Assembly: GCF_001661345.1 (NCBI RefSeq)
Contig: NW_017962913.1
Span: 129,428 to 193,427, forward strand
DNA: 64,000 nucleotides
Direction of reading: 5' to 3'
DNA from: Ascoidea rubescens DSM 1968
Lineage: Eukaryota; Ascomycota; Saccharomycetes; Ascoideales; Ascoideaceae
Every line of letters begins with the position of its first letter. Within the stretch, counting starts at the first letter, position 1. This document shows positions 9,371-21,459 of this stretch, piece after piece. The position numbers and the translations under genes are program-made. Below the pieces are notes generated by a model, which made no database searches, had not been told where the DNA came from, and saw only the letters and a program-made list of their open reading frames with translations.

Positions 9371-11218
9371 GCCAATAATATTTTTCTTGTTTTTTTTCTT
9401 GTTTATTCTATTGATATTCTCCAAATCACCCTTAGCTTCTTCAAAAATCGAATTGCTGAATAATAAATCTGCTTTCCTACTCAATTTACTATCTGGATTT
9501 AACTTACTTGATGATACTAATAATTTGTTTATAATGTCATCTTCTTCATCTTCATCCTCATTTCCCTCTGTTTCTGATTCTTCAGATATTGCCTCAAAAT
9601 CAGAATCGGAATCAGAATTAGAATCATCGTTTCCACTTTTTTCTTCATTAAAGCCTTCAAATTCTTCATCCTCATTTTCTAATTCCCTTTTGGCCTCTCG
9701 ACTTGATCTTTCCGCTTTATATTGTTGATACATCAAATCCAATTGATCTTCCAACTCGTCTTCATTATCTGAAAAATTTACTATCTTACTATTTTTTTTA
9801 CTTCTATTATTCTTAGTGCTCAAGTTTTCAAATTTATCTTCATCAATTGCAATATGTGAATCTAAATCCATATCAGCTTCTAAGCTGTTATTTTCACCAC
9901 CCTTTGATAATGATTTATCTGTCATTCTAATTTTTCCTTTTGCAATATCATTCAATTTTCCTGTTTTCTCGGCTGCTTTAAGATTGAATAATGAAATATC
10001 ATTATCGGCTGCTTCATAACCAATATCAACAGGATTCAACATATTTAATTGCATTCTAACTATTTCTTTTTGTTTCAACTCATTTTTTTTTCGTTTCTCT
10101 CTCTTCTTCTTCAGCTTTGCCTTTTCATTTAATTCATCTAATTCCTTTTCAATTTGTTCTTCTTCTGTTAAAGGCGTAACTTCAATATCAAGTTTATTTT
10201 GCTCATCTTTTTTAGGGTCTTCTATATTCAATAATTTTCGTACAGATTTTCTCCACGTTAAAATCCTTTTAAAATCATTCTTACCCAATACTTTTAAATC
10301 TTTAAAACATTCAATCAATTCTGGTGTCGTTTTCTTGAATCTTTTAATCAATTTCCACTTAGAATCTTTATTATCAATAACAATTTGACTGGCTCCACCC
10401 AAAAAATTAATTGGCTCTTCTGTTAATATAAATTCCATCAACGGAAACGCACGGAATTGAAGATAGTCCCCTTCTTCGTAACCTTCTCTTCTTCGAACTT
10501 TTTTCTCAGGATTAAAAACTTTTGATTCGTTATTTTCTGGTCCATCTGGCACGTCTTCAAAAACATTTTTGGGATCCAAAAACTTTTTATCTAATTTTTT
10601 AGGTGCTTTAAAACCCTTGCAAAATACAAAAATCTCTGCTGACACATTTCTTGAAGCTGGTGGCTTTGTCGCTTCAACTTTATCAAATAGTTGTTTGAAA
10701 ACCCATAGAAGATTGTTATAATCTTTGGATCTGAAAATTTTTGTTACAAATGTACCACCAACATCTAAATTCTCAACTGCTAATTGCAAAGCTCTTAATG
10801 TTAACTCAGACTGGGTATAAGCATCATGAAACCATCCACTACCAACATTTGGAGCACCATCATGTAGAACAGTATCAGCCTTCCAAGTCTTCATTAAACC
10901 TCTCAATTGCGATCGACAGTCTTCAGTAGTGATATCGGACTGAACTGTAATGCAACCTTGAATGCTCTTCATTGGAACAATATCCACACCAATAATCAAA
11001 GAATTTACAGGGCAGAGCTGAGTTGCAACTTGACACCAACCACCAGGTGCAGCACATAAATCAATAACAACTTTTGATCTCTCCAAAAAATGACCATATT
11101 TTTCGTTTATCTGCAAAATTTTAAAGGCAGAACGAGCTCTGTAGCCCTTTTCTTTCGCTAAATAATAGTATCGATCTAAACGACCCTTGCTGTTTTTTTT
11201 CTGAGTCTTTTTTGGCAT
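8615..11218 (-). CDS. SPB1: 27S pre-rRNA 2'-O-methyltransferase / ribosome biogenesis factor Spb1
   Basis: 867 residues (S. cerevisiae Spb1 841); ATG 11218. It methylates the A-loop guanosine of 25S rRNA in the nucleolus and is needed for 60S maturation. An RrmJ/FtsJ domain fills about residues 1-210, with the SAM-binding DLCAAPGGW at 53-61, DITTEDC, HDGAPNVG and GGTFVTKIFRS. A central Spb1 domain spans about 235-400 with basic coiled coils. An acidic low-complexity region includes a poly-Asn run coded by an AAT microsatellite. The Spb1_C domain (GVPEWFVEDE ... LRRLEKLKKK) ends in a basic tail, FRRIAKKN-like. It is divergent from the unknown gene at 11480. Confidence 0.95.
9328..9370. repeat. 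ATT/AAT trinucleotide repeat coding poly-Asn in SPB1
   Basis: About 14 tandem ATT units on the plus strand, coding a poly-Asn run in the disordered linker of Spb1. It is probably length-variable between strains (inference). Confidence 0.85.
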
Positions 11219-11479
11219 TCTTTTGATGTTTTATGGTTGATAAATATTACTGATGATATAAATTTAATTCCAATCGGTTCTGAAAGAAAGAATTTTTTTT
11301 TCCAGAAAAATTATTTTTCACTGAAGAGACCACCGTTATGGATCCAACACAAAAACAGAAAAACTCGAAACCTCCTCAAACTCTCTCCAGTTTTTCTTTC
11401 ATCACCAATTAAAAAACAACAACTAGTATTTATTATTATATCAAGGAATAATCATTATTCTTGCTTGCTTTTATTTCTA

Positions 11480-13671
11480 ATGGCTTTTAAATCAGCTTCT
11501 TCTCCTGCTGCTACTGATTTGATTCGTTTAGATCCTGTTTCCTCAAAGATTTACAATTACTATAAGAAGGGTATTTAGCACTGTTTGTTCAATTCTGGAT
11601 AATAATAATATATTAAAAGAAATCAGAATAACAACTGACTGCAATAAATTTTTATTTTAAAGAAAATTATATTAAATTAATAGACTATTTATGGGGCAAT
11701 TATGATATTTTATATTCAGTTGAACTACCAATTCAAATAAGAATTATAATTGCATTGACTTTATTCAAATTTCCAAACCGAATTATAGAAGGCTTAAAGC
11801 AATATTTAATCTTGATTGATGATTTTTCTTTAAATTTTCGGGATAAATCTGTTTTTTATTATATTTTAGCTAATATCTATGCTAATGATTTAAAGTTGTT
11901 TGACCATGCTATATTTTTTTATCAAAACTCGATATATTTCAATAACAGTAATAGTAATAGTAATAGTAATAGTAATAATAATAATAATAGTACCGATGAT
12001 GATATCAATGTTAATGTTGATAATAAAAAAATCACTGAAAATTTAATTAATGATTACGAAAACTGTTTAAGTTTAAAACAAAATAAGATTTGCAATAAAA
12101 GTGGCGATGGCAAACAAAGAGATGGCAACAATATTATTAAATCATCATTGATTTCAAGATTCAATTCAAAGTCTATTTTTGAACAGTTATTAGAATCAGA
12201 AAGTCTAAAAATTAGTCTAGATAATTATCCCTTATCAAATTGTTTGAATAATTCATATAATATAATCAAAAGCATTGATTCAACATTAAATAAATGGAAT
12301 AATTCAAGTTCTACATCTAAGAATCATTTTTTCAGCAATACTATCAATCCATTGAACAAATTATTTTCTTTAATAATTGATAATTCATTTACTCCATTGT
12401 TGTTTTCGTTGTTAGTAGAACATTTGGACATTAATTTATTGAATTTATTTATTAATACCGAATTATCAATGTATCCAGAAATTGAGATTGATTACTCGAT
12501 TCAATTGCAGCCCAAAAATTTAATCAGGATTTTGGACAAATTTACTCATTATTCAGTTCAAACGTCAATTTCTTTGATTAATTTAATAATTAAGCATATA
12601 ACAATCAATTCTTTTTTAAAATTTATGATTGAAAGGGAGTATTCATTTGCATTTGAGACTTTAAATTGGTTACTAAAATTTATTGATGAAATTCCAAATA
12701 ATATTATCAAACACGATAAAAAATATAATCAAAATGAATATTTATCATTGTCTACAAAGGAATCGATTCTCATTTTAAACAGTAAAATTGCATCTTTTTT
12801 ACCATTAAATCGAAATAACCTAAAAAATGAACTAGACTCATTGTTTGCCAAATTAATTGGTGACGATATAACGGGTTACAAGTATACTAATAGCAAATTA
12901 AAATTGGGCAAGATAAGTGATTTTTTTTTGGTTTCAGGCTTTATATTCGAAAAACTTAGTTTTCTTAATGGCGAGAAATATATCTTGGAAAACAGCTGTG
13001 AAAAAAGGGAAACAAATGCAATAAGATTATCGAAAACATATATCGACGAAATGATAAGAAAGTATATCCTAGCATCTGTTACAAAATTTGGCGATGATCC
13101 ATCGATCATTGAAGTATACGATAGAATATTGTGGGGAATATTAATGTATGGTGGAGCACATATCAAAACGCTATGGTTTTTTAAAATGTTAAGAGATTAC
13201 TATGACACCAAGTTGAATTTAAGTCCATTTGATTTGAAAAATGAGCCAATCAAACAGTTTGATGAGGACCTATTGAGAAGTTCAAATGCTTTGCCAATAG
13301 TGGAGCAAATCTACTACTTGAAGGAAAATATAAAAGCAGTTGATATGTGGGACCAACGACATGGAAGCAGTTTTTTGATCCCCCAGATTTTGGTGGACGT
13401 CGACGACAACAACTTCGGGAAAGCCATTCTCATGGACGAGTTCTTTGATGAGAACAACCCCTACGGCAACAACAAGGGCTTTGTGATTGGTACTGCTCAG
13501 AGAGCCAGCAGGAAGCTTAGGGGCCATATGAAGTTGCACCAGAAGATCGTCCGGTTCCAGCTCGACAAGAGCTCTGAGTGGATCTACCTCTGGACCAAGG
13601 CCTACTGTGATCATCAGTCTCACGACGTGCCTCTACCCATCCAGCAGTTTCTCGGACTCTGTGCCGAGTGA
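11480..13671 (+). CDS. Unrecognised 699-residue protein, one intron
   Basis: Exon 1 is 11480-11570, intron 11571-11662 (92 nt; donor GTATTT, branch-like AACTGAC at 11633-11639, acceptor AAG), exon 2 11663-13671. The splice is inferred: exon 1 is closed by an in-frame TAG just inside the proposed intron, exon 2 is open upstream to 11632, and the join restores one frame of exactly 700 codons. I do not recognise the family. It is rich in Ile/Leu/Asn and predicted largely helical, with a Ser-Asn repeat at about codons 125-137. A better-conserved-looking C-terminal third contains HIKTLWFFKMLRDYYDTK and ALPIVEQIYYLKENIKAVDMWDQRHGSSFLIPQI. The last ~100 codons are GC-rich, joining the SEC17 promoter island. 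A helical-repeat organellar factor is possible but not shown. Confidence 0.7.
11571..11662 (+). other. Proposed spliceosomal intron in the 11480-13671 gene
   Basis: Donor GTATTT, possible branch site AACTGAC 23 bases before the acceptor AAG at 11660-11662. It joins codon 31 as G + AA (Glu). The signals are weaker than those of the other two introns in the window, so RNA evidence would matter. Confidence 0.6.
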
Positions 13672-13675
13672 GTGG

Positions 13676-13702
13676 TGCTTCTTCTGCTTCTTCTGCTTCT
13701 TC
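13676..13702. repeat. Three perfect TGCTTCTTC units just after the stop codon
   Basis: A 9-base unit repeated three times directly downstream of the 699-residue ORF and about 160 bases before SEC17. Related CTT/GAA-triplet tracts occur at other GC-rich promoter regions of this window. Confidence 0.8.
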
Positions 13703-13759
13703 TGCAGCTTATGTTGGATTTGGATTTGCGTATTGTTGCAGCGAGAGACGTGCTTTCAG

Positions 13760-13765
13760 CACGTG
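13760..13765. promoter_or_regulatory. CACGTG site upstream of SEC17
   Basis: CACGTG about 100 bases before the SEC17 ATG, preceded by a second, imperfect copy (gacgtgc) at about 13748. Confidence 0.45.
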
Positions 13766-13861
13766 ATATCACCAGCTTTTGCAGCATTTTTTTGTATAGC
13801 GATAGTGGCAGCTCATCCTTCTTTGCCAGCTCCAACAGCAGTTCCTGAGATAGCACACACA

Positions 13862-14821
13862 ATGTATGATCCACAACTATTGGTTGCCCAAGTATGTAGC
13901 CATTTCAATCTCTTTGTTTGAGTCCTTCTAAGTCGTCTGTTTTACTAACAAGCTGTTCAATGTGTCAAGGCTGACAAGAAAGCTACTCCTCTAACTGGTT
14001 TCAGCAGATTCTTTGCTACCGACAGCAACTATCGATATGAAGAAGCTGCTGATCTATATATCCAGGCTGCTAATCTCTACAGATTGCAAAAACAAGGAAT
14101 AATGGCTGGAAGAACTTTTGAAAAGGCTTCCAGTTGTCAGTTCCAAGCTGACAGCAATGATGAGGCTGCAAATACTTTAATAGAAGCCTTTAAAAGCTAT
14201 AGAAAGGACTCTCCCTCCGATTCTGCAAGAGTTCTTAATCAAGCAATAACAATTTTCATTCAAAAGGGTCAGTTTAGAAGAGCTGCTAATTTCAAAATGG
14301 ATTTGGCATCTATTTATGAAACTGATTTATCTGACACTAAAATTTTTGATGCCATAAAAGCCTATCAAGAAGCCGGCGATTGGTATTCCAATGATCAAGC
14401 TGAAGCATTATCTAATAAAGCCTATATCAAAGCTGCTGATTTGAATGCTGTAATGGAAAACTACCTTGAGGCTGCAAGTCTATATGAATCTGTTGCTAAA
14501 AAATCTCTCAATAACAATCTCTCCAAATGGAGTTTAAAAGACTATTTTTTCAAAGCTGTACTCTGCTATATGGCTTCAAATGATATTGTCGCTACTGAAA
14601 AAGCATTGAATGCCTTTGCAAACTGGGATTCCAATTTCCAAACTACTAGAGAGTTTCAATTGTTAAATGATATAATAATTTCAATTAAAGAAAACGATCA
14701 ACAATTATTCACCGATAAACTTTATGAATATGATCAATTTAGTAAATTAGATAAATGGAAAACATCTATCTTTTTAAAAATAAAAACCCTGATTTCAGAA
14801 GCTGATGATGACATTTTATAA
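13862..14821 (+). CDS. SEC17: Alpha-SNAP, SNARE disassembly adaptor (one intron)
   Basis: Exon 1 is 13862-13891 (10 codons, MYDPQLLVAQ), intron 13892-13969, exon 2 13970-14821; 293 residues, almost the same as yeast Sec17 (292). It is the adaptor that links cis-SNARE complexes to the AAA ATPase Sec18/NSF. Visible are YEEAADLYIQAANLYR, AGRTFEKASSCQ, the TPR-like helical hairpins through AIKAYQEAGDWY and KAADLNAVMENYLEAASLYE, and the acidic C-terminal EADDDIL with a penultimate Leu-type end needed to stimulate NSF. Codon 284 (14789-14791) is CTG where S. cerevisiae has Ser and human Thr, one of the few informative CTG positions here. Confidence 0.95.
13892..13969 (+). other. SEC17 intron
   Basis: 78 nt. 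Donor GTATGT, branch site TACTAAC at 13943-13949, acceptor AAG 21 bases past the branch A. All signals match the yeast consensus and the spliced product is a full alpha-SNAP N-terminus. Confidence 0.92.
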
Positions 14822-15314
14822 TTGTTTGGATTGTTTTATCTCTCTTTTTTTTATTGCCCCTCTTTTTTTTCTCTTTGGTTGTTTTTACTCACATTTTACC
14901 TTATATCGAATTTTCATTTTTTTTATTTGTCAATATATAAGAGTCGGTTTAATTTTTAATTAAATATTTAATATTTTTTCATTCTATCATAACTACTAGA
15001 TTATAGCAGTCTTTATAAATGGTTATTATTACTAAAATTTATTGTTTATTTATAAAGTAAAAAAAATATAGACGTAGTAAAGAATAGTTTATAATAAATT
15101 TATGCCAAGAATCAAAAAAATGCAAAAAATTATTATCATATAACAAAAACAGAAATTAAGCTGAAAATACATTATCCTTAAAAACATAGTAAAAATAATA
15201 TAATAATTATTTGATAACCAAATTAAAAGAAAGAGAAAAAAAGAAAAATTAAGGAATAAATATGAAATAAATTAAATAAAATAAATAAAAACAGAATTGA
15301 AATTTTAATTTGAT
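14822..15314. other. Convergent intergenic region SEC17 / SLN1
   Basis: Strongly AT-rich, containing T-runs just after SEC17 and A-rich sequence before the SLN1 stop. No gene, RNA or notable repeat was seen. Confidence 0.5.
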
Positions 15315-18300
15315 CTATATTACATTGGCTGAAGATAAGTTAGCAGTTAATTTCTGCTTTAATGTGGATCTTTTAATAGGTTTTGGTAAAAAATCATCCA
15401 TTCCTATTTCTAAACATTTTTTTTCATTACTGTCATCAGTATAGGCACTTAATCCAACAATTTTTCCTCTATAGCCTAGATTTTCTCTAATTATTTTAGT
15501 GGCCTCAAAGCCATCGCAATTTGGCATTTGAATATCCATAAAAATTAAATTAGGTTCTTTATTCAGTTCCTTGGCTTCAGTGACTATTTTAATCGCCTCA
15601 AGCCCATCACAGGCAACAGTCACAGACTTAATGCCCTCAAGGAATAAAAATCTAGAAATAACTTGTTGGTTGATTTGATTATCTTCAGCAATTAAAATAC
15701 TGATATTGGAATTTTGTTGTTTGGCTGCTTCTTTGAGTTTTTTGTTTTTAATTTCATCAATATTAATGTAAACTGGTTTACTTTCATCACCTTCCGAATT
15801 TTCTGTACTTTCAAGTATCTGATTCTTAATGATTAAAGTATCGGGTGAAACCGCAGATGGGTTTCCAGGTGATGACAAATTGTTGGTTTTAAAAAATGGA
15901 TTGCTTGCAATGCTATCTGGAGATTCATATTTTCTAGAGGATCTATTTGAATGGGCTGTTCCCGTTGAACTATTAGGAAAGATTAATGAATTGTTAAAAT
16001 AAGAAGAATCCAATTTCAAATTTGCATGGTTCAACTTCCTTCTTGATCCCAAACTTTTTAAACTATTAGAAGTCTTAATGATGACTGATTTTCCCGCTCC
16101 GACAGGAGACTCTTCAGTTGTAACCAATATCTGATTTGAGGAAGGTAGTCGGCTTGATTGTACACTTTTAGAAACTTCCTTTGGGTTCAGACTTGTTTCA
16201 GCAGCCGAACTAAAAACTTCGATACTTTGTGAAGAACTAATGGAATTACTAGATGATTCTAAAACAATATTCAGATTAATAAAATCAAATTTCTTATGAA
16301 ATGAAGCTTGATGATCTTTTTTTCTAAAGCATAGAATTTTATTTTGTATCAACGGTATAGTAAGAATAAACTTTGAACCCTTTCCGATTTCACTTTCCAA
16401 CGATAGAGTTCCTTTTAGTAATTCCGCATACTGTTTGGATATTGCTAATCCTAATCCGGTACCTCCATAAGATCGAGATAGTGTTTGATCACCTTGCATA
16501 AATGGTTCAAAGATAGCATCCTGTAATTCCTTTGTGATTCCTGGTCCAGTATCACTAACTGAAAATTCAAAAACCCATTTCTTTGGAACTTCTAAATCCT
16601 CCAAATAAATCAAATTTTCATCATTAAAATCTTCTTCCTGATCACAATTGTCCAAATTTAAATTGGTTTCTTCCATTATTCTTGCATCACGGATGGCGTT
16701 CATAGCTTCTGCAACCATCGAGTTAACAGAGGACTCTACTGATGCATCTGAAAGCCTTCTACTAGATTTATGCGAATGTTGAGTCTGAACTTTTATCAAG
16801 CTTCCCTCTTGAGAATTCGACTCTTTAGGATCAAATTCTCTAGAATGTTTATGAATATGGTGATATTTAGGAACATCATTTTTTTTTTTGAAGTAAACAT
16901 TAGAGTAATTTTCATCTCTGCTTCTTTCCTCGTCCCATTCACCTTTAAATTTAAACTGAACTTTTACTTCACCATCCTGTGGAGTAAATTTGATGGCATT
17001 AGAAACTAGGTTCATTAATATTTGACAGATTTTTTTGTCATCTGAAAAAAAAACAAAGTCTCTAATATTAAACCATCTTTGAATATCTGCAATTTCATCA
17101 CCAATTTTAAAACAATTTAGCAATTCTTCATCATTTATTTCAAAGATCATATTAACTTTCATATCCTGAACATTTTTGAAAAAAATGGTTTGTACAAGCT
17201 TGCATAATGATAGCAATGTAAAATTTTTTAGTTCAAGTTTAACTTTATTTAAGTTTGTTTTTGAAAATGTTAATAGCTGATTGAGTAAATGCAATAATAG
17301 CTCACCACAATCAAATAATCTTTTTAGTGAGTCTAATGATTTTAAACTTTGATTTTTGACATCGTTGGTAAAACTTTGCAATGAAGATTTTAAAAGTAAA
17401 GCATTTTGATGGTCTGCATGAAGAATAAAATTCTCTGCTTGCTTTCTAATTTGCTGGCCCTCTTGTTGGTTTTCTTGCATAAAAATGTTAAGTTCAACAA
17501 TTGCAACTTTGCACAAACCAAGAATACCATTTAATGGAGTTCTGATTTCATGAGATATATTTGCCATAAAGACAGTTTTGGCTTCATTAGCCTCTTCGGC
17601 TTGAACTTTAGCTAATTCTAACTCTTTGGTTCGATCCTTGACTTTAATTTCTAAGTTATTATATTGCTGTTCAATTAAATTTATCATTTTCATAAACCTT
17701 TCTGTTAGCTCTGTCAATTCATCGCGCACTATAAATGGCTTTAAAAGAACACTTAAACTACCATGGGCCTTTCCCAGCCGATTATAGGCAATATTGCTAT
17801 CGTCATCGTTATCATGATAAGGATAACAATGAGAAGGTATTCTTCCAAAAGTGTTTGTTGGAGAGTTCAATGTGTCATTATTATCGGATGTGGTAGGATT
17901 TTCGTTGTCAATTGGTGGGCTTTGTTTTAATGTTTGGGATGTAAGAGTTGATGAAGTTGGAATATCATGAATAGGATCTTTATGGGGATGTTGAAGAACT
18001 TCAATTTTGGTTTCATCCTGAGAAGAGGGTGTTATAGAAGAAGACAACAGTTTTAAATTTAGAGGAATATTTTTACTAGTGTTTGAAGTATTTTGATTAA
18101 TAGAATCATTTGTTAAATGGTTATTGATTAAGTGATTTTGTGGCTGATTTTCATATTTTAAAACCTTTCTATTGTGAAATTTTCTTATTAGAGATTTTGG
18201 GTTCAATCTTTTTGAAATATTTTTTCTTGAGCGAAGGGATTGATTCTGTTTATTTTTCAGGTACAAAATTTGGTTATGAGATTCAATTGAGCTAGAAGAA

Positions 18301-20075
18301 AAATTCTTTTTATCAATGACCTTGACGTTTGTGTTATCAAACTTGTCGCTTTTATTTAAGGTGAAATCTTCAGTTAGTTGTTTTAGTCTTATTATGGGTC
18401 TAACAGCATAGTGAGCAAGTGGGTATGCAATTAGACACATCATGGCAGCCACACCAATGACGGTTCCAACAATAATTTTTGTTAGTCTTCTACTAGGGCC
18501 CATAAATTTGTCCTTTGATTGTTCGACGAGAACAATCCAGTTTGTCATGGCACTTGAAATTTTGCAGTAGCCAATTACAAAGTTATTTCCATCAGGGCTG
18601 TGAGCACTTGTGGAGGAGCCAGATTTATTGTAGAATATTGCGTTTGCTAAAAAGCCAAAATCACTGACTGAATAATAATTTGGGGTATGAGTTATATTTG
18701 ACAATTGAGAAGTTGGAGTGAAAACATAGGTGATATAGTTTATGTCAATAGGGTAAATGTAATTGACAGTGTTGGTAATGGCTCTTTTTTCGAGAGATAT
18801 TTTTGATTGTGAGTCAAGATCGTTTTGATTAGTGTTGTAATCAAAAAAGTTTTCCTTAGGATCATAAGAGGTTGAATTTGAATTGTTTTTCAGTAGTTTT
18901 GATTGGGAGGATTTTAAATTTGGGTTATAAGATATGGTAAAGTTACTGGAATTGAAGAAGCCTCTTTTGTTTATAACAACCAGCCCATAGCCTCCAGATG
19001 TGACCGAAGTTGTCGAGTTTGTAGAATTTGAAAAGGAGGCGGTTGTTTCAATTGTGTCTATAGTGCTTGTTGAAGGATTAGAGGTGTCTATGCTAGAAAA
19101 AGTGGAAGTGTAGTTGGAATCTGAGGAATTATCAATCAAAGCAGGAAATTCTGATTTGTTTAAGTTTGTGTCATAGCCAGCTTGATAGAGCAGAATCTGG
19201 CCACCATTTAAGGCAGTTGTATCATTGACAACAGATTTCAAGGCTTCTGCATTCAAGCAAACAGTTAGAAAGCCAGCCAAGTTGGGAGATTTGATTAGAA
19301 CCGATAGGTTTGCATAAATGGGGAGAGTCATTGACATTACATATCTTTTTGAACGAAAGTCGTATTTCGGACCATTTAGTAGGCCAGATTTAAGAACGAC
19401 AGCAGGTAGAGTGGTTATATTTTGGTTGAGTGGATATAAATATTCTAGAGTTTCATTTGAATAGGCGTCAATAACAGTTGTGTTCAGGGTTGCGCTGGTG
19501 GTTAAGGAATTAGAATTAGAATTGTAGCCGGAAGTCGCCGAGTCTGATTCAGTGGATACAGAGGTGGAGCTGGAACTATCACCATCAGCGTCGTCATCGA
19601 TATCAGTGTGAGTATCAGTAACTTTGACATTTACAAGAACGTCAGAAGAGTTGTTTGATACCTCGCTGATTGTGTTGAAGGATAGATCGTATAGTCTTGC
19701 TTGGATATAGGTATCGGAAGAATCAACAAATTTCTGCAAAAATGTAAAAGCCTCTTCCCCCACAGAGGTTGTGGTATTTCCAGCTTTGTAGCTTGCAAGC
19801 GTTGATTGTATGAGGTCTCTGGAGGTTATCCAGTATAGCTGGTAGTATGTTAAAGAAAGCGACTGCTCGATCTGCGAGGCCTTCAACTGGGCGATGACTT
19901 CTAGCCTTTCGGATCTTGATTCCAAGTAGTTTGTGGTGAAATAGAAGCCTGTGATGAGGGCAAGAATGAGAAGAGAAAAGATGGCAACGAGACAGGACAA
20001 TATGATCACCTGGAGCTTGAGTGAAACTTTTATATTGTGCTGCCGTAAGAAACGTAGCTTGAGTTGACCAAACAT
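15315..20075 (-). CDS. SLN1: Hybrid histidine kinase osmosensor Sln1
   Basis: 1586 residues from ATG 20075 (S. cerevisiae Sln1 1220). Plasma-membrane sensor at the head of the HOG phosphorelay (Sln1-Ypd1-Ssk1/Skn7). N-terminal membrane segment about 19-43, a long extracellular sensor domain with many Asn-X-Ser/Thr sites and Ser/Thr-rich inserts, second membrane segment about 530-553, cytoplasmic linker and coiled coil, dimerisation/phosphoacceptor box [11 protein letters not shown] with His842, N-box [11 protein letters not shown]-boxes DTGPGI and [10 protein letters not shown], then a receiver domain with [13 protein letters not shown], phosphoacceptor Asp1514, and a KPIKR Lys. The extra length lies in low-complexity loops of the sensor, the juxtamembrane linker and between kinase and receiver. 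It is divergent from SYS1. Confidence 0.96.
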   Translation of the reverse strand: MFGQLKLRFLRQHNIKVSLKLQVIILSCLVAIFSLLILALITGFYFTTNYLESRSERLEVIAQLKASQIEQSLSLTYYQLYWITSRDLIQSTLASYKAGNTTTSVGEEAFTFLQKFVDSSDTYIQARLYDLSFNTISEVSNNSSDVLVNVKVTDTHTDIDDDADGDSSSSTSVSTESDSATSGYNSNSNSLTTSATLNTTVIDAYSNETLEYLYPLNQNITTLPAVVLKSGLLNGPKYDFRSKRYVMSMTLPIYANLSVLIKSPNLAGFLTVCLNAEALKSVVNDTTALNGGQILLYQAGYDTNLNKSEFPALIDNSSDSNYTSTFSSIDTSNPSTSTIDTIETTASFSNSTNSTTSVTSGGYGLVVINKRGFFNSSNFTISYNPNLKSSQSKLLKNNSNSTSYDPKENFFDYNTNQNDLDSQSKISLEKRAITNTVNYIYPIDINYITYVFTPTSQLSNITHTPNYYSVSDFGFLANAIFYNKSGSSTSAHSPDGNNFVIGYCKISSAMTNWIVLVEQSKDKFMGPSRRLTKIIVGTVIGVAAMMCLIAYPLAHYAVRPIIRLKQLTEDFTLNKSDKFDNTNVKVIDKKNFSSSSIESHNQILYLKNKQNQSLRSRKNISKRLNPKSLIRKFHNRKVLKYENQPQNHLINNHLTNDSINQNTSNTSKNIPLNLKLLSSSITPSSQDETKIEVLQHPHKDPIHDIPTSSTLTSQTLKQSPPIDNENPTTSDNNDTLNSPTNTFGRIPSHCYPYHDNDDDSNIAYNRLGKAHGSLSVLLKPFIVRDELTELTERFMKMINLIEQQYNNLEIKVKDRTKELELAKVQAEEANEAKTVFMANISHEIRTPLNGILGLCKVAIVELNIFMQENQQEGQQIRKQAENFILHADHQNALLLKSSLQSFTNDVKNQSLKSLDSLKRLFDCGELLLHLLNQLLTFSKTNLNKVKLELKNFTLLSLCKLVQTIFFKNVQDMKVNMIFEINDEELLNCFKIGDEIADIQRWFNIRDFVFFSDDKKICQILMNLVSNAIKFTPQDGEVKVQFKFKGEWDEERSRDENYSNVYFKKKNDVPKYHHIHKHSREFDPKESNSQEGSLIKVQTQHSHKSSRRLSDASVESSVNSMVAEAMNAIRDARIMEETNLNLDNCDQEEDFNDENLIYLEDLEVPKKWVFEFSVSDTGPGITKELQDAIFEPFMQGDQTLSRSYGGTGLGLAISKQYAELLKGTLSLESEIGKGSKFILTIPLIQNKILCFRKKDHQASFHKKFDFINLNIVLESSSNSISSSQSIEVFSSAAETSLNPKEVSKSVQSSRLPSSNQILVTTEESPVGAGKSVIIKTSNSLKSLGSRRKLNHANLKLDSSYFNNSLIFPNSSTGTAHSNRSSRKYESPDSIASNPFFKTNNLSSPGNPSAVSPDTLIIKNQILESTENSEGDESKPVYINIDEIKNKKLKEAAKQQNSNISILIAEDNQINQQVISRFLFLEGIKSVTVACDGLEAIKIVTEAKELNKEPNLIFMDIQMPNCDGFEATKIIRENLGYRGKIVGLSAYTDDSNEKKCLEIGMDDFLPKPIKRSTLKQKLTANLSSANVI

Positions 20076-20463
20076 GTTTTCTGGACAAGGAGTAAGGGAA
20101 AGACAAAAGAAAGACAAACGTAGATGTGGGAAATGTTGCTACCTGAACCAGTGTTTCATTTATCGAATATATCTTGAGACGTCAGAGCTAGGCAGGTTGA
20201 AGACAGTTGCGATTGCTTGCCAGACTTCGAAACTCAGAATGCTTCTTTCTGGAATATGATATAATGCCGGTTGGGCTCCAGAACTCAGCAACGCTCCCTG
20301 GGCCACGTGAAAGGACTGTCCGACGTGGTGGTGTCTGCAGCACTGCGCTGCGAACCGCGGCTGCTGCAGGGTCCACGCCAGCGGAGCTGCGACGAGGGGG
20401 CCGTGCTGCGAAGAGAAGGCCATCAGAGCGAGAGATGCTCCATCTCCTTCTCCTCCAGCAACA
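20076..20463. promoter_or_regulatory. Divergent SLN1-SYS1 promoter with GC-rich core
   Basis: About 390 bases. The right half is strikingly GC-rich: the line 20341-20400 has 45 G/C of 60 by hand count. CACGTG lies at 20304-20309. Open frames across it are on both strands and look like by-products of high GC, not genes. Confidence 0.6.
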
Positions 20464-21099
20464 ATGGGCATCCTCTCCAAGTTGAGCTCAGGCTACAAGC
20501 GATTGTCTAGCAACGACTCCCAGAACCTCACTGTCATCCACAATGCCTTCTCGCCCCAGAAGTTGTTCTTCCAGATCGTCTTGTTGCAGTCCTTGTACTA
20601 CATCATAGCGACAGTCCTCTTTTTCTTCACTGCCTCAGTCTCAGGCTACGAGTTTTCCTTCTCCTGGGTCTTTTCCTGGGAGATCATCAGCTTTGTCAAC
20701 ACCTTGGGCTTGACGTTGTCCTGTTTGTGGTTGTTGGATACCTTGCTCTGTGTTCTCATGATCACCTTGATCGTCGGCAGATCCAAGCTTGCCTGGGACT
20801 TTGCTTTGACCTTACATTTGATCAACTTGATTGTTGTGTGGCTCTATTCCTCCTCCTTTCCCAACACCTTTTCCTGGTGGTTTTTGCAGTTTGTCAATTG
20901 TCTTATATTGGTCTTCCTAGGCACAATGACCTCCAGATGGAGGGAGTTGAAAGACAGCTTTTTCGATGGCATGGTTGATGTTGAATCCCCAAATATCCAC
21001 AACGATGCCCTTCAGATACAGTTGTCTGATTTCGCCTCAATATCAACACCCACAACTACTGATCTCTCTCCATCCACAAACAAAAACCCACAAACATGA
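20464..21099 (+). CDS. SYS1: Golgi integral membrane protein Sys1
   Basis: 211 residues; ATG 20464. Four hydrophobic segments (about 32-55, 70-100, 103-123, 131-147) with the family blocks FSPQKLFFQIVLLQSLYY and TSRWRELKDSFFDG. In yeast it recruits the N-acetylated GTPase Arl3 to the late Golgi, upstream of Arl1 and GRIP-domain tethers. A polar Ser/Thr-rich tail follows. The gene is GC-rich with over 30 Leu codons, mostly TTG and CTC, and no CTG at all, which supports CUG reassignment. It is divergent from SLN1 and convergent with SLX4. Confidence 0.93.
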   Translation: MGILSKLSSGYKRLSSNDSQNLTVIHNAFSPQKLFFQIVLLQSLYYIIATVLFFFTASVSGYEFSFSWVFSWEIISFVNTLGLTLSCLWLLDTLLCVLMITLIVGRSKLAWDFALTLHLINLIVVWLYSSSFPNTFSWWFLQFVNCLILVFLGTMTSRWRELKDSFFDGMVDVESPNIHNDALQIQLSDFASISTPTTTDLSPSTNKNPQT

Positions 21100-21459
21100 T
21101 CACAACTCAATCTCAATGCTGCTTTAATCTTTAATCTATCTATCCCTATTACTATGTCTCTACATTATGAAGCTCTCCATCAAGAATAAAATGAACCCCT
21201 GGGTCTAATTATGGTCCAATTATATATGTATTTATAATTCAATCAGCTTTCCAACGCTTCTATTCTCTAAAACCCACTTCTATTCATTGATTTCTAATTT
21301 GCATCTTTTAAACGTTGATAAATTTAGATGCTAGGTTTTGCTCAATTAATCTAGATAGTGTAATATATATTTTGATTTGATTTGATTTAATTTAATTTAA
21401 TTTAATTTAATTTAATTTAGTTCAATTCAATTCAATTTGCTTTTTTTTTCTGTTCCTAT
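21100..21459. other. Convergent intergenic region SYS1 / SLX4
   Basis: AT-rich. A 5-base periodic tract (TTTGA x3, TTTAA x5, then TTCAA copies) spans about 21371-21438. No gene seen. Confidence 0.6.

Noticed and set aside
13951-13952. Earlier AG acceptor in the SEC17 intron
   Set aside because: Only two to three bases past the TACTAAC branch site, too close to be used; the AG at 13968-13969 restores the alpha-SNAP frame.
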